Numbered from the stretch's first letter, positions 29,272-40,178 are shown. The stretch: DNA of 64,000 nt from Mesorhizobium waimense (GCF_003601975.1 NZ_QZWZ01000002.1:310001-374000), one strand, 5' to 3'. The notes: generated by a model not told the origin, from the letters alone. Numbers and translations are program-made.

Positions 29272-29762
29272 TGTCCGCTCTTTCCCAGGCCGCAAAATCG
29301 CTGCTGCTGCAGGAGTTCGTCAGCGCCTTCTTCCTGTCGATGCGCCAGTTCCTCGCGCCGAAGGAGACGATCAACTATCCGCACGAGAAGGGGCCGATCA
29401 GCCCGCGCTTCCGCGGCGAGCACGCGCTGCGCCGCTATCCGAACGGCGAGGAACGCTGCATCGCCTGCAAGCTGTGCGAGGCGATCTGCCCGGCGCAGGC
29501 CATCACCATCGAGGCCGGGCCGCGCCGCAATGACGGCACGCGGCGCACCGTGCGCTACGACATCGACATGGTGAAGTGCATTTATTGCGGCTTCTGCCAG
29601 GAAGCCTGCCCGGTCGACGCCATCGTCGAGGGGCCGAATTTCGAGTTCGCGACGGAGACGCGCGAGGAGCTCTATTACGACAAGGACAGGCTGCTGGCGA
29701 ATGGCGACCGCTGGGAGCGCGAACTGGCGCGCAACATCGCGCTGGACTCACCCTATCGCTGA
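29271..29762 (+). CDS. nuoI: NADH-quinone oxidoreductase subunit I
   Basis: 163-residue 8Fe ferredoxin-like subunit with clusters N6a and N6b. The two motifs [12 protein letters not shown] and [12 protein letters not shown] near residues 63 and 103 give all eight ligands. The amphipathic N-terminus ([18 protein letters not shown]) lies along the membrane. The gene starts at the ATG of TGATG shared with nuoH. It is followed by a 128-bp gap, the largest inside the second half of the operon. Confidence 0.96.
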   Translation: MSALSQAAKSLLLQEFVSAFFLSMRQFLAPKETINYPHEKGPISPRFRGEHALRRYPNGEERCIACKLCEAICPAQAITIEAGPRRNDGTRRTVRYDIDMVKCIYCGFCQEACPVDAIVEGPNFEFATETREELYYDKDRLLANGDRWERELARNIALDSPYR

Positions 29763-29845
29763 CATTTGACGCATGGACGGGGCGAGGGGCCTCGTCTAAG
29801 GAACACGCGGCTTCGGCACCGGAGGCGGAACGAAGCCAGAGAGAA

Positions 29846-29869
29846 CGAACAGGACGAACGTCCTGTTCG
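29846..29869 (+). other. perfect hairpin in the nuoI-nuoJ gap
   Basis: CGAACAGGAC (29846-29855) and GTCCTGTTCG (29860-29869) form a 10-bp perfect stem around the loop GAAC, about 20 bases before the nuoJ ATG. There is no T-run, so it is not a simple terminator. It may stabilise or process the message between the peripheral-arm and membrane-arm genes. Confidence 0.6.
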
Positions 29870-29890
29870 GACAGGAACCCGGGGGAACCC

Positions 29891-30511
29891 ATGCTGAGTG
29901 GACTTGAGGCGGCCTTTTTCTACCTCTTCGCCTTTGTCGCCGTGGCATCGGCGTTCATGGTCATTTCGTCGCGCAACCCTGTGCATTCGGTGCTGTTCTT
30001 GATCCTGACCTTCTTCAACGCCGCCGGCCTGTTCATGCTGACCGGGGCCGAGTTCCTGGCGATGATCCTGCTCGTCGTCTATGTCGGCGCGGTCATGGTG
30101 CTGTTCCTGTTCGTCGTCATGATGCTCGACGTCGACTTTGCCGAGATGAAGGAAGGCGCGCTGCAATATGCGCCGATCGGCGCGCTGGTCGGGCTGATCC
30201 TGGCGGCGGAGCTGATCGTCGTGCTCGGCGGCTACACCTTCGCGCCGCACCTGGCGGCGACAGTTTCAAAACCCATTCCGGACCTTGCCACACGCTCGAA
30301 CACGGCGGCGCTCGGCGACATCCTCTATACGGACTACCTCTACTACTTCCAGATTGCCGGCCTCGTGCTCCTGGTCGCCATGATCGGCGCCATCGTGCTC
30401 ACGCTGCGCCACAAGCCGGGCGTGAAGCGGCAGTCGATCGCGGCCCAGGTCGGCCGCACGCCGGCCACCGGCATGGAAATCCGCAAGGTCAAATCGGGCG
30501 AGGGCATCTGA
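29891..30511 (+). CDS. nuoJ: NADH-quinone oxidoreductase subunit J
   Basis: 206-residue membrane subunit with five helices. [53 protein letters not shown] is the family core and includes the pi-bulge helix. The ATG at 29891 is chosen because homology begins here and GGGGGAACCC lies just upstream; the longer frame is a shadow of nuoI. The C-terminal ~30 residues are polar. It ends one base before nuoK. Confidence 0.95.
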   Translation: MLSGLEAAFFYLFAFVAVASAFMVISSRNPVHSVLFLILTFFNAAGLFMLTGAEFLAMILLVVYVGAVMVLFLFVVMMLDVDFAEMKEGALQYAPIGALVGLILAAELIVVLGGYTFAPHLAATVSKPIPDLATRSNTAALGDILYTDYLYYFQIAGLVLLVAMIGAIVLTLRHKPGVKRQSIAAQVGRTPATGMEIRKVKSGEGI

Positions 30512-30512
30512 T

Positions 30513-30821
30513 ATGGTCGTCGGCATCGCACATTACCTCACCGTATCGGCGATCCTGTTCACGCTCGGCGTGTTCGGCATCTTCCTCAACCGCCGCAACA
30601 TCATCGTCATCCTGATGTCGATCGAACTGATACTGCTGGCGGTCAACATCAATTTCGTCGCCTTCTCGGCGGCGCTCGGCGATCTCGTCGGCCAAGTGTT
30701 CGCGCTGTTCGTGCTGACGGTCGCGGCGGCCGAAGCGGCCATCGGTCTCGCCATTCTTGTCGTCTTCTTCCGCAACCGCGGCTCGATCGCGGTCGAAGAC
30801 GTGAACATGATGAAGGGTTGA
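30513..30821 (+). CDS. nuoK: NADH-quinone oxidoreductase subunit K
   Basis: 102-residue membrane subunit with three helices, related to Mrp[34 protein letters not shown] carries the conserved helix-2 Glu for proton transfer, and [21 protein letters not shown] the second Glu. It fits the family length exactly and lies between nuoJ and nuoL. Confidence 0.96.
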   Translation: MVVGIAHYLTVSAILFTLGVFGIFLNRRNIIVILMSIELILLAVNINFVAFSAALGDLVGQVFALFVLTVAAAEAAIGLAILVVFFRNRGSIAVEDVNMMKG

Positions 30822-30832
30822 CGGAAACCACC

Positions 30833-32806
30833 ATGTACCAGGCCATCGTCTTCCTTCCGCTGCTCGGCTTCCTGATCGTCGGCCTGTTCGGCAATTCGCT
30901 CGGCGCCAAGGCCTCCGAATACCTCACCTCCGGTTTCCTGGTGATTTCGGCGGTGCTGTCGTGGGTTGCCTTCTTCTCGGTCGGTTTCGGCGGGGGCGAG
31001 GTGTTCACCGTGCCGGTGCTGCGCTGGATCCAGTCGGGCGGGCTCGACGCGGCATGGGCGCTGCGGATCGACACGCTGACGGTGGTGATGCTGGTCGTCG
31101 TCAACACGGTGTCGGCGCTGGTCCATATCTATTCGATCGGCTACATGCACCACGATCCGAACCGGCCGCGCTTCTTCGCCTATCTGTCGCTGTTCACCTT
31201 CGCCATGCTGATGCTGGTGACGGCGGACAATCTGGTGCAGATGTTCTTCGGCTGGGAAGGCGTCGGCCTGGCGTCCTACCTGCTGATCGGCTTCTGGTAC
31301 AAAAAGCCCTCGGCCAACGCCGCGGCGATCAAGGCCTTCGTCGTCAATCGCGTTGGCGATTTCGGCTTCGCGCTCGGCATCTTCGGCGTCTTCGTGCTGT
31401 TCGGCTCGGTCAATCTCGGCACCATCTTCGCCAATGCGGCGACCTTCCTTCCGGCCGAGGGCGCCGAGCACGGTGCGGCCGTGCTTACCTTCCTTGGCTA
31501 TGCGCTCGACAAGCATTCGGCGATGACTGTCGTCTGCGTGCTCTTGTTCATGGGCGCCATGGGCAAGTCGGCGCAGGTGCCGCTGCACACCTGGCTGCCG
31601 GACGCCATGGAAGGCCCGACACCGGTCTCCGCGCTGATCCATGCCGCGACGATGGTGACCGCCGGCGTGTTCATGCTGGCCAGGCTGTCGCCGCTGTTCG
31701 AGCTGTCGCATACGGCGCTGACGGTCGTGACATTCGTCGGCGCCTTCACCGCCTTCTTCGCTGCCACCGTCGGCCTCGTCCAGAACGACATCAAGCGCGT
31801 CATCGCCTATTCGACCTGTTCGCAGCTCGGCTACATGTTCGTGGCGCTCGGCGTCGGCGCCTATGGCGCGGCGATCTTCCATCTGTTCACGCACGCCTTC
31901 TTCAAGGCGCTGCTGTTCCTTGGCTCGGGCTCGGTGATCCATGCCGTTTCCGACGAGCAGGACATGCGCAAGATGGGCGGCCTGAGGACGCTCATTCCGA
32001 AGACCTACTGGATGATGGTGATCGGCACGCTGGCGCTGACCGGTGTCGGCATTCCGGTGACGGTCATCGGCACCGCCGGCTTCTTCTCCAAGGACGCGAT
32101 CATCGAAAGCGCCTTTGCCAGCCACAATATGTTTGCCGGCACCGCCTTCGTGCTGCTGGTCGTCGCCGCCTGCTTTACCTCTTTCTATTCCTGGCGGCTG
32201 ATCTTCATGACCTTCCATGGCGAGCCGCGCGCCAGCCATGAAGTCATGCACCATGTCCATGAATCGCCGCCGGTGATGCTGGTGCCGCTGTTCATCCTGG
32301 CGGCGGGCGCGCTGTTTGCCGGCATCATCTTCCATGGCGCCTTCATCGGCGAGGGCTATGCCGAGTTCTGGAAGGCGTCGCTGTTCACGCTGCCTGACAA
32401 TCACATACTGCACGATATCCACGAACTGCCGCTGTGGGTCGAACTGGCGCCGTTCTTCGCCATGGTCATCGGCTTTGGCGTTGCCTGGAAGTTCTATATC
32501 CGCTCGCCGGAATTGCCCCGGAGCGTCGCCGCCAACCATCGCCTGCTCTACGCGTTCCTGCTCAACAAGTGGTATTTCGACGAGCTCTACGACGTCCTGT
32601 TCGTGCGGCCGGCAAAGGCGCTCGGCAGGTTCCTGTGGAAGACCGGCGACGGCACGATCATCGACGGGCTCGGGCCTGACGGTGTTTCGGCGCGCGTCGT
32701 CGACGTCACCAACCGCGTCGTCAAGCTGCAGACCGGCTACCTCTATCACTATGCCTTCGCCATGCTGATCGGCGTTGCCGCACTCGTCACCTGGATGATG
32801 CTCTGA
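30833..32806 (+). CDS. nuoL: NADH-quinone oxidoreductase subunit L
   Basis: 657-residue antiporter-like subunit at the distal end of the membrane arm, with about 16 helices and a long lateral helix near the C-terminus. [82 protein letters not shown] and the proton-channel Lys/Glu residues are evident. ATG 30833 is preferred over a TTG at 30818 that overlaps nuoK. The stop shares a base with the nuoM start. Confidence 0.96.
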   Translation: MYQAIVFLPLLGFLIVGLFGNSLGAKASEYLTSGFLVISAVLSWVAFFSVGFGGGEVFTVPVLRWIQSGGLDAAWALRIDTLTVVMLVVVNTVSALVHIYSIGYMHHDPNRPRFFAYLSLFTFAMLMLVTADNLVQMFFGWEGVGLASYLLIGFWYKKPSANAAAIKAFVVNRVGDFGFALGIFGVFVLFGSVNLGTIFANAATFLPAEGAEHGAAVLTFLGYALDKHSAMTVVCVLLFMGAMGKSAQVPLHTWLPDAMEGPTPVSALIHAATMVTAGVFMLARLSPLFELSHTALTVVTFVGAFTAFFAATVGLVQNDIKRVIAYSTCSQLGYMFVALGVGAYGAAIFHLFTHAFFKALLFLGSGSVIHAVSDEQDMRKMGGLRTLIPKTYWMMVIGTLALTGVGIPVTVIGTAGFFSKDAIIESAFASHNMFAGTAFVLLVVAACFTSFYSWRLIFMTFHGEPRASHEVMHHVHESPPVMLVPLFILAAGALFAGIIFHGAFIGEGYAEFWKASLFTLPDNHILHDIHELPLWVELAPFFAMVIGFGVAWKFYIRSPELPRSVAANHRLLYAFLLNKWYFDELYDVLFVRPAKALGRFLWKTGDGTIIDGLGPDGVSARVVDVTNRVVKLQTGYLYHYAFAMLIGVAALVTWMML

Positions 32807-34311
32807 TGACCGCCTGGCCAATCCTCTCGCTGGTCACCTTCCTGCCGCTGGTGGGTGTGCTGCTCATCCTGTTCATCAACGACGACAGCGAAAATGCGCG
32901 CCGCAACATCCGCGCCATCGCGTTGTGGACGACAAGCATCACCTTCATCGTCTCGCTGTTCATCTGGACGGGCTTCGACAATTCGCAGGCCGGCTTCCAG
33001 TTCGTCGAGAAGTTCGCCTGGCTGGATTCCGGCATCTCCTACCATCTGGGTGTCGACGGCATCTCGATGCTGTTCGTCATCCTGACAACGTTCCTGATGC
33101 CGCTCTGCATCCTGGCGTCGTGGGAATCGATCCAGAAGCGGGTCAAGGCCTACATGATCGCCTTCCTGCTGCTCGAAACGCTGATGATCGGCGTGTTCTG
33201 CGCGCTCGACATCGTGCTGTTCTACGTCTTCTTCGAGGCCGGCCTGATCCCGATGTTCATCATCATCGGCGTGTGGGGCGGCAAGCGGCGTGTCTATGCC
33301 TCGTTCAAGTTCTTCCTCTATACGCTGGCCGGCTCGGTGCTGATGCTGCTCGCCATCATGGCGATGTTCTTCCAGTCCGGCACCACCGACATCCCGACGC
33401 TGCTGACGCATAATTTCCCGGCCAGCATGCAGACCTGGCTATGGCTCGCTTTCTTCGCCTCCTTCGCGGTGAAGATGCCGATGTGGCCGGTGCACACCTG
33501 GCTGCCCGACGCTCACGTCGAGGCGCCGACGGCCGGCTCGGTGATCCTGGCCGCTATCCTCCTGAAGATGGGCGGGTACGGCTTCCTGCGCTTCTCGCTG
33601 CCGATGTTCCCGCTGGCGTCCGAAATGTTCGCGCCGCTGGTGTTCACGCTGTCGGTCGTCGCCATCATCTACACCTCGCTGGTGGCGCTGATGCAGGAGG
33701 ACATGAAGAAGCTCATCGCCTATTCGTCGGTCGCCCATATGGGCTTCGTCACCATGGGCATCTTCGCCATGAACCAGGAAGGCGTGCAGGGCGCGATCTT
33801 CCAGATGCTCAGCCACGGCCTCGTCTCCGGCGCCCTGTTCCTGTGCGTCGGCGTCATCTACGACCGCATGCACACGCGCGACATCGACGCCTATGGCGGG
33901 CTGGTCAACAACATGCCGAAATACGCCACGGTGTTCATGATCTTCACCATGGCCAATGTCGGTCTGCCCGGCACCAGCGGTTTCGTCGGCGAATTCCTGA
34001 CCATGCTCGGCGTGTTCCGGGTCAACACCTGGGTGGCATTCTTCGCCGCCACCGGCGTCGTCCTGTCGGCGGCCTACGCGCTCTGGCTCTATCGCCGGGT
34101 GATCTTCGGCGCGCTGACCAAGGAAAGCCTGAAGGGCCTGCTGGATCTTTCGACGCGCGAGAAGGCGATCATCTACCCGCTGGTCGTGCTGGTCATCTTC
34201 TTCGGCGTCTATCCCGCACCCATCTTCGACGCGACGGCCGAATCGGTCAAGGCGCTCGTCACCAATGTCACTGCATCCATCGGCTCCGCGCAGACCGCGG
34301 CGGCGAACTGA
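32806..34311 (+). CDS. nuoM: NADH-quinone oxidoreductase subunit M
   Basis: 501-residue antiporter-like subunit with about 14 helices. [41 protein letters not shown] (conserved Glu), [27 protein letters not shown] and [14 protein letters not shown] are the family signatures. It begins one base before the nuoL stop ends and leads into nuoN after an 18-bp gap. Confidence 0.97.
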   Translation: MTAWPILSLVTFLPLVGVLLILFINDDSENARRNIRAIALWTTSITFIVSLFIWTGFDNSQAGFQFVEKFAWLDSGISYHLGVDGISMLFVILTTFLMPLCILASWESIQKRVKAYMIAFLLLETLMIGVFCALDIVLFYVFFEAGLIPMFIIIGVWGGKRRVYASFKFFLYTLAGSVLMLLAIMAMFFQSGTTDIPTLLTHNFPASMQTWLWLAFFASFAVKMPMWPVHTWLPDAHVEAPTAGSVILAAILLKMGGYGFLRFSLPMFPLASEMFAPLVFTLSVVAIIYTSLVALMQEDMKKLIAYSSVAHMGFVTMGIFAMNQEGVQGAIFQMLSHGLVSGALFLCVGVIYDRMHTRDIDAYGGLVNNMPKYATVFMIFTMANVGLPGTSGFVGEFLTMLGVFRVNTWVAFFAATGVVLSAAYALWLYRRVIFGALTKESLKGLLDLSTREKAIIYPLVVLVIFFGVYPAPIFDATAESVKALVTNVTASIGSAQTAAAN

Positions 34312-34329
34312 CCAGGGGTTTTGCGAACC

Positions 34330-35766
34330 ATGACGCCGGACCTTCTCTCCAGCCTTTCGCTTTCGACGCCGGAGCTGATCCTCGCCATCGGCGCTTTGGC
34401 GCTGTTGATGGTGGGCGCCTATTCGCGCTCCGACAGCACCATGACGGTGACCGGCCTTGCCGTCGCCGTGCTGGTGGTGGCCGGCCTCTGGATGGCTTTC
34501 TCCAGCGTGCAGGGCACCGCCTATGGCAGCGCCTTCGTCCAGGATCCGTTCGCGCGCTTCATGAAGATGCTGTCGCTGATCGGTTCGGCGGTGACGCTGG
34601 TCATGTCGATGCGCTTCGCCAAGGCGGAGCATTTCGACAAGTTCGAATATCCGGTGCTGATCCTGCTCTGCACGCTCGGCATGATGCTGATGATCTCGGC
34701 CAATGGCATGATCGGGCTCTATCTCGGCCTCGAACTGCAATCGCTGGCGATCTATGTGCTGGCGGCGATCAATCGCGACAATCTGCGCTCGACCGAGGCC
34801 GGCCTAAAGTATTTTGTCCTCGGCGCGCTGTCGTCGGGCATGCTGCTTTACGGCATCTCGCTGGTCTATGGCTACACCGGCAACACCGGCTTCCAGGAGA
34901 TCGCCACGGCGCTCGGCAGCGGCGAGCGCCAGCTTGGCCTGGTCTTCGGCCTGGTTTTCGTGTTGGCCGGCCTTGCCTTCAAGATCTCGGCGGTGCCGTT
35001 CCACATGTGGACGCCCGACGTCTATGAAGGCGCGCCGACCCCGGTGACGGCCTTCCTTGCGGCGGCGCCGAAGATGGCGGCGATGGCGCTGATCGTGCGC
35101 GTCACCATGGGCGCCTTCAAGCCGATTGCGTCGGACTGGCAGCAGATCATCGTCTTCATCTCGATCGCGTCGATGACGCTCGGCGCCTTCGCGGCCATCG
35201 GCCAGACCAACATCAAGCGGCTGATGGCTTACTCCTCGATCGGCCATATGGGCTATGCGCTGGTCGGCCTTGCCGCCAACAGCCAGGCCGGCGTGCGCGG
35301 CGTCGCCATCTACATGCTGATCTATCTGGTGATGACGCTCGGGACCTTCGCTTTCATCCTGGCCATGCGGCGCAAGGAGGGCAACGTCGAACAGATCGGC
35401 GACCTCGCCGGGCTGTCGTCGACCAACCCCGTCATGGCGACGATCCTCACCATCCTGATGTTCTCGCTGGCCGGCATCCCGCCGCTCGCCGGCTTCTGGG
35501 GGAAGTGGTACGTCTTCCTCGCCGCCATCAACGCCAATCTCTATGCGCTGGCGATCATCGGCGTGCTGGCCTCGGTGGTGGGCGCCTACTATTACCTGCG
35601 CATCATCAAGATCATGTGGTTCGACGAGCCGGTCGGCGGCTTCGTGCCGATGGCCAGCGAACTGCGCCTCGTGCTCGGCGTCTCCGGCGCCTTCGTGCTG
35701 TTCTATGTGCTGATCGGCGGGCCGATCGGCACCTATGCCGAAGCCGCCGCCAAGACATTCTTCTGA
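34330..35766 (+). CDS. nuoN: NADH-quinone oxidoreductase subunit N
   Basis: 478-residue antiporter-like subunit, last core gene of the operon. [52 protein letters not shown] and [35 protein letters not shown] are diagnostic, and [17 protein letters not shown] follows. ATG 34330 is used; a TTG at 34321 gives a three-residue longer form. birA follows five bases after the stop, so it is probably on the same transcript. Confidence 0.96.
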   Translation: MTPDLLSSLSLSTPELILAIGALALLMVGAYSRSDSTMTVTGLAVAVLVVAGLWMAFSSVQGTAYGSAFVQDPFARFMKMLSLIGSAVTLVMSMRFAKAEHFDKFEYPVLILLCTLGMMLMISANGMIGLYLGLELQSLAIYVLAAINRDNLRSTEAGLKYFVLGALSSGMLLYGISLVYGYTGNTGFQEIATALGSGERQLGLVFGLVFVLAGLAFKISAVPFHMWTPDVYEGAPTPVTAFLAAAPKMAAMALIVRVTMGAFKPIASDWQQIIVFISIASMTLGAFAAIGQTNIKRLMAYSSIGHMGYALVGLAANSQAGVRGVAIYMLIYLVMTLGTFAFILAMRRKEGNVEQIGDLAGLSSTNPVMATILTILMFSLAGIPPLAGFWGKWYVFLAAINANLYALAIIGVLASVVGAYYYLRIIKIMWFDEPVGGFVPMASELRLVLGVSGAFVLFYVLIGGPIGTYAEAAAKTFF

Positions 35767-35770
35767 CGGC

Positions 35771-36592
35771 ATGGCGTTTCGGCTGGCTCCAACCGCAGCG
35801 TCGGAAGGGTTCCGGCTCGAGGCTCATGACACGGTCGGCTCGACCAATGCGCTGGCGCTCGCCCATGCGCGTGCAGGCGATCCGGGAAAGCTCTGGGTCG
35901 TCTCCAGGAAACAGGAAAGCGGGCGCGGCCGGCGTGGCCGTGTCTGGGCGACGCCCGAAGGCAATCTGGCGGCGACGTTGCTCGTCGTCACCAGTGGTGA
36001 ACTTCGGCTCGCCGCGACGCTCGGCTTCGTCGCCGGACTGGCGCTGGCCGACGCGCTGGACGCCGTCGTGCCGCAAGGCAAGATCGCGATCGGTCTCGAT
36101 GGCGCAAGCCAGGGGAAGAACCGCTTCGAGTTGAAATGGCCGAACGACGTGCTCGCTTCCGGCGCCAAGCTTGCCGGCATCCTACTGGAATCTGCGATCC
36201 TTGAGGGCGGCCGCTTCGCGGTGGCGGTCGGCATCGGCGTCAATGTGGTGGCATATCCCGAGGATTTGCCTTATCCCGCGACATCGCTCAGAGCATTGGG
36301 GGCGACATGCGATGCCGAGACATTGTTCCTGGCGCTGTCGGACGCCTGGAGCGAGAATGCCCGGCTGTGGAGCGATGGCCGCGGATTGTCGGCGATCAGG
36401 CAGCGCTGGCTGGCGCGCGCGGCGGGCTTGGGCAGCCAGGTTGCTGTCAGAATTGACGGTAATGTGGTGCGCGGGACGTTCGAGACCATTGACGAGGACT
36501 GCCGTTTCGTGATCCGCGACGATGAGGGGACTGTTGTGACGATCGCCGCCGGCGACGTGCACTTCGGTGCCGTTGCGTCGGCAGCGGTTTGA
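35771..36592 (+). CDS. birA: biotin--[acetyl-CoA-carboxylase] ligase
   Basis: 273-residue ligase that attaches biotin to carrier lysines. The biotin/AMP loop ESGRGRRGRVW is near residue 50, KWPNDVL near 120, and the small C-terminal SH3-like cap is present. It lacks the N-terminal DNA-binding domain of E. coli BirA, so it should be a pure enzyme rather than a repressor. It starts four bases after nuoN (ATG 35771), and this nuoN-birA-rnj order is common in rhizobia. Confidence 0.94.
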   Translation: MAFRLAPTAASEGFRLEAHDTVGSTNALALAHARAGDPGKLWVVSRKQESGRGRRGRVWATPEGNLAATLLVVTSGELRLAATLGFVAGLALADALDAVVPQGKIAIGLDGASQGKNRFELKWPNDVLASGAKLAGILLESAILEGGRFAVAVGIGVNVVAYPEDLPYPATSLRALGATCDAETLFLALSDAWSENARLWSDGRGLSAIRQRWLARAAGLGSQVAVRIDGNVVRGTFETIDEDCRFVIRDDEGTVVTIAAGDVHFGAVASAAV

Positions 36593-36627
36593 CCGGCTTG
36601 GGTTTGACCGGCCAGGAAGGGAATATC

Positions 36628-38298
36628 ATGGCGAAAGCGGAAAACGCCGAACTCGTCTTCGTGCCGCTTGGCGGCGTCGGCGAGATCGGTATGAACTTCG
36701 CCCTGTACGGCTATGGGCCGGCCAATGCGCGCGAGTGGATCGTCGTCGATGTCGGCGTCACCTTCCCCGATGCCGCGCATCCTGGCGTCGACCTGATACT
36801 GCCCGATACGCGCTTCATCGAGGAGAACCTCGACAGCCTGCGCGGCATCGTCATCACCCACGCGCATGAAGACCATTACGGCGCGCTGCTCGACCTGTGG
36901 CCGAAGCTGAAGGCTCCGGTGTGGATGACGCCGTTCAGCGCTGGGCTGCTGGAAGCCAAGCGGCAGGGCGAGCAGGGCGCGCCGAAGATACCGCTGACGA
37001 TCTACCGGGCGGGCGAGACATTCACCGTCGGTCCGTTCGAGATCGAGGCCATTCCAGTAGCACACTCGATCCCCGAACCGATGTCGCTGGCAATCACCTC
37101 GCCGGTCGGCACCGTCATCCACACCGGCGACTGGAAGATCGATCCGGAACCAACCATCGGCCCGAAGACCGACGAGACACGCTTTCGCGCCTATGGCGAC
37201 AAGGGCGTGCTGGCGCTGATCTGCGATTCCACCAATGCGCTGCGGGAAGGCGAGTCGCCGTCGGAAGTGGCCGTGGGCGAGGGGCTCAAGGGCGTCATCC
37301 AGAGCGCCAAGGGCCGCGTCGCGGTCACCACCTTCTCCTCCAATGTCGGCCGTATCGTCTCCATCGCCAAGGCGGCGCGCGATGCCGGCCGCCAGTGTCT
37401 GGTGCTCGGCCGTTCGCTGAAGCGCGTCATCGATGTGGCAGGGGAACTCGGCTACATGGACGGGCTGCCGGAGTTCATCGCCGAGGAGGATTACGGCTTC
37501 ATCCCGCGCGAGAACCTGGTCATCATCTGCACCGGCAGCCAGGGCGAGCCGCTGGCGGCACTCGCCAAGCTGTCGCGCGACGAGATGAAATCGGTGTCGC
37601 TGACGGCAGGCGACACGGTGGTGTTTTCCTCGCGCACCATTCCCGGCAACGAGAAGGCTATCCTCGAGATCAAGAATCGCCTCATCGACCTCGGCATGAA
37701 GATCATCGAGGACGGCGATGCGCTGGTGCATGTCTCGGGGCATCCGCGCCGCAGCGAATTGCGCAAGATGTATGAATGGGTGCGGCCGCAGATCGGCGTT
37801 CCCGTGCATGGCGAGGCGGCGCATCTGGTGGCGCAAGGATCGCTGATGTCGATGTCCGGCATCGGCCAGGTGGCGCAGGTGCGCGACGGCGACATGCTGA
37901 GGCTCTATCCCGGTGTTGCCACGATCATCGACCAGGTGCCGTTCGGCCGCATCTACAAGGACGGCCGCCTGATCGGCACAGACCAGGCGATGGGCATCCG
38001 CGACCGGCGCAAACTGTCCTTTGCCGGCCATGTCGCGGTCAATGTCGTGCTCGACGACAAATATGAGCTGGCTGGCGATCCCGACCTGGTCGCCATCGGC
38101 GTCGCCGAGGCCGACGCCAGCGGCGAAACGCTGGAGGACCTGATGCTCGATGCGGCAGTTGGCGCGGTGGACTCCATCCCCCGCCAGCGCCGAAAGGATC
38201 TTGACCTCGTGCAGGAGGCGGTGCGTCGTGCCGTGCGCGGTGCCGCCAACGAAGCCTGGGGGAAGAAGCCGTTGGTGACGGTGTTCGTCACGAGATAG
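36628..38298 (+). CDS. rnj: ribonuclease J
   Basis: 556-residue metallo-beta-lactamase/beta-CASP nuclease for RNA maturation and decay. The zinc motif is THAHEDHYGAL near residue 80 and HTGDWKID near 173. The beta-CASP domain shows CTGSQGEPLAALAKLSRDE, FSSRTIPGNE and VSGHPRRSELRKMYEWVRPQIGVPVHGEAAH. The ATG at 36628 follows AGGAAGGG by eight bases; the 13-residue longer form from 36589 overlaps birA and is less likely. It converges on the MBL-fold gene with 19 bp between stops. Confidence 0.94.
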   Translation: MAKAENAELVFVPLGGVGEIGMNFALYGYGPANAREWIVVDVGVTFPDAAHPGVDLILPDTRFIEENLDSLRGIVITHAHEDHYGALLDLWPKLKAPVWMTPFSAGLLEAKRQGEQGAPKIPLTIYRAGETFTVGPFEIEAIPVAHSIPEPMSLAITSPVGTVIHTGDWKIDPEPTIGPKTDETRFRAYGDKGVLALICDSTNALREGESPSEVAVGEGLKGVIQSAKGRVAVTTFSSNVGRIVSIAKAARDAGRQCLVLGRSLKRVIDVAGELGYMDGLPEFIAEEDYGFIPRENLVIICTGSQGEPLAALAKLSRDEMKSVSLTAGDTVVFSSRTIPGNEKAILEIKNRLIDLGMKIIEDGDALVHVSGHPRRSELRKMYEWVRPQIGVPVHGEAAHLVAQGSLMSMSGIGQVAQVRDGDMLRLYPGVATIIDQVPFGRIYKDGRLIGTDQAMGIRDRRKLSFAGHVAVNVVLDDKYELAGDPDLVAIGVAEADASGETLEDLMLDAAVGAVDSIPRQRRKDLDLVQEAVRRAVRGAANEAWGKKPLVTVFVTR

Positions 38299-38317
38299 AG
38301 CGTGACGAAACCAATCG

Positions 38318-39181
38318 CTACACGTTCAGCTGATAGCTGACCGGAAGCCAGCGAAAAGAACCGTTCGCCGATTCGATGTGACCCAGGCCTGGAAACGGCA
38401 TGTGATGGCCCGCGATCAGCAGGCGCTGCTCCGCGGCCATGTTCAGCAGTCGCTTGCGGGTCTCGACGGCCTGGTCCTTGTCATCGTCGAGATCAGCCTG
38501 CCACTCCGGATGTTGGATCGACACGACGTAGTGCAGGAAGGCGTCTGACCAAACGAGCAATCTCTGCCCGTCGCTTTCGACGAGAAATGCCAGCAGCCCG
38601 GGGGAATGACCGGCAGCGTCGATGGCTGTAATGCCCGGCAGAACCTCGTCTCCGGGCGCTATGAATGTTGCCTGGTCGGCAAGGTTGGCACAGACCCTCC
38701 TGAACAGATCACGCTTGCTTAATCTGGCCTCGCGGACCGCATTGCCCTCGGTCCAGAAGGCGAATTCGGCCGCGCCGAAGACATAGCGTGCCCGCCTGAA
38801 AACGGGTTCGCCATTCTTCACAAGCCCTCCGATGTGATCCGGGTGCCCGTGCGTGATAACCACCACATCGATGTCGTCCGGTCCCAGTCCCAGGTCCTGC
38901 AAACATTCCAGGAGTGAACTGCCCTCGTCTCCGCATCCCGTGTCAAACAGAACTTTTTCAGAACCGGTGTCGATCAGCGTCGGGATGAAGCAGTGCTCGT
39001 AGCGATCGCGGTCGATAAAGCTCGAGACTGCGAGTTCCTGTACTGCGGTCGGCGATTGTCCAGGTGCAAAAGCCGACGCAAGGTTGTCGCGAACATCGAC
39101 GGCATCGAGCAAAGCAGCGATTTTGAATGACCCAAGGCCGAAGGTGAAGACGTGTGCGCGAGTAGTGTGGGCGTCGAACAT
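38318..39181 (-). CDS. MBL-fold metallo-hydrolase (lactonase-like)
   Basis: 287-residue metallo-beta-lactamase-fold protein. The zinc motif THGHPDHIGG lies near residue 113, with further ligands expected in AAGHSPG, WSDAF and AGHHMPFPG. This layout is shared by N-acyl-homoserine-lactone lactonases and many uncharacterised hydrolases; the C-terminal HMPFPGLGHIE is common in the latter. ATG 39181 is chosen because the family fold starts at VFTFGLGSFKIAALLDA; the 58 residues read upstream look non-coding. The substrate is unknown. There is no export signal in the chosen form. Confidence 0.8.
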   Translation of the reverse strand: MFDAHTTRAHVFTFGLGSFKIAALLDAVDVRDNLASAFAPGQSPTAVQELAVSSFIDRDRYEHCFIPTLIDTGSEKVLFDTGCGDEGSSLLECLQDLGLGPDDIDVVVITHGHPDHIGGLVKNGEPVFRRARYVFGAAEFAFWTEGNAVREARLSKRDLFRRVCANLADQATFIAPGDEVLPGITAIDAAGHSPGLLAFLVESDGQRLLVWSDAFLHYVVSIQHPEWQADLDDDKDQAVETRKRLLNMAAEQRLLIAGHHMPFPGLGHIESANGSFRWLPVSYQLNV

Positions 39182-39353
39182 TGCCGTTTGTACCTTTGCA
39201 ATTGTCGATTGGAATAGGCTGGGGTGCGATTTTGTATCTTCTTGCTCGTTCGAGAGGCTCGAAGACTGATCATCGAAGTGCGACCGTGTGCGCCTCGCGA
39301 AAGGCGCCGATTTGACGTATGACGCCAGCCATTGAACCTCAGGAGGCTCGGAC

Positions 39354-39758
39354 ATGCTCGGACGCCTGAACCATGTCGCGCTTGCCGTGCCGGATCTGGC
39401 CGCGGCGACGGCCGCTTATCGCGATACGCTCGGTGCGCGCGTGAGTGCGCCGCAGGCGCTGCCGGAGCATGGCGTGACGGTGGTGTTCGTCGATGTCGGC
39501 AACACCAAGATCGAACTTCTGGAGCCGCTGGGCGCGGGCTCGCCGATCGCGGCATTCCTGGCGAAAAACCCGTCGGGCGGCATGCATCATGTGTGCTATG
39601 AGGTGGACGACATCCTGGCCGCCCGCGACAGTTTGCAGGCCAGCGGCGCGCGCGTGCTTGGCGACGGCAACCCAAAAACCGGTGCGCATGGCAAACCGGT
39701 GCTGTTCCTGCATCCCAAGGACTTTTTCGGCACGCTGGTCGAATTGGAGCAAGCATGA
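39354..39758 (+). CDS. mce: methylmalonyl-CoA epimerase
   Basis: 134-residue VOC-fold enzyme that interconverts the two methylmalonyl-CoA epimers on the route from propionyl-CoA to succinyl-CoA. NHVALAVPDLAAATAAY, the metal-ligand block GGMHHVCYEVDDI and the terminal HPKDFFGTLVELEQ are complete. CAGGAGG lies 10 bases before the ATG. The pathway partner methylmalonyl-CoA mutase needs cobalamin, which links it loosely to the cob genes. It overlaps the following DUF1467 gene by four bases. Confidence 0.94.
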   Translation: MLGRLNHVALAVPDLAAATAAYRDTLGARVSAPQALPEHGVTVVFVDVGNTKIELLEPLGAGSPIAAFLAKNPSGGMHHVCYEVDDILAARDSLQASGARVLGDGNPKTGAHGKPVLFLHPKDFFGTLVELEQA

Positions 39759-40039
39759 GCTGGGTTTCTTTCACCGCCTTGTTCTTCGCCACCTGGTGGG
39801 TGGTGCTGTTCGCCGTGCTGCCGTTCAGCGTGAAGACGCAGGACGACGACAATGATGTGACGCTGGGGACGGTTTCAAGCGCGCCGCGCGGGCCGCATAT
39901 GCTGCGCGCCGTGATCAGAACGACGATCGCCACCGCGGTGCTGATGGGTATTTTCTACGGCCTGACGAGAGGGTTGGGGCTCAGCCTCGACGAAGTTCCG
40001 CACATCATCCCGGAAGCTGCGCAGCCGCCGTCACAATAG
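39755..40039 (+). CDS. DUF1467 small membrane protein
   Basis: 94 residues with two hydrophobic helices (about 4-24 and 53-72). WVSFTALFFATWWVVLFAVLPF followed by SVKTQDDD and PRGPHMLRAVIRTTIATAVL is typical of the DUF1467 family, which in alphaproteobacteria lies next to mce and proS. ATGA overlap with mce indicates coupling. Function unknown. Confidence 0.85.
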   Translation: MSWVSFTALFFATWWVVLFAVLPFSVKTQDDDNDVTLGTVSSAPRGPHMLRAVIRTTIATAVLMGIFYGLTRGLGLSLDEVPHIIPEAAQPPSQ

Positions 40040-40083
40040 CCCTTGCACGACAGGTTTCGTGACAGGCGGTTGGGCATCGACCT

Positions 40084-40107
40084 CGGGGCCACCGGCAACC
40101 GGCCCCG
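40084..40107 (+). terminator. possible transcript-end hairpin after the DUF1467 gene
   Basis: CGGGGCC (40084-40090) and GGCCCCG (40101-40107) pair around a 10-base loop, 45 bp after the stop. There is no strong T-run, so Rho-independent action is uncertain. Confidence 0.4.
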
Positions 40108-40178
40108 GATTGTGAGCCGGCGCACTGATGCTACGTCATGCGATTTGAGAGCTGTTTGCGCTAAGCAGATGTTTGCAC

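Noticed and set aside
29841..29869. GAAC repeats in the nuoI-nuoJ gap as a LexA box
   Set aside because: The tetramers are adjacent or five bases apart, so they do not fit GAAC-N7-GAAC; the hairpin explains them better.
30533..32821. 762-codon open frame on the minus strand
   Set aside because: It mirrors nuoK/nuoL; composition is His/Arg/Asp/Gln-rich with no family resemblance, as expected for antisense frames in GC-rich DNA.
38318..39181. Firm call as quorum-quenching AHL lactonase
   Set aside because: The HxHxDH motif is shared by many MBL hydrolases, and no quorum-sensing genes are nearby.
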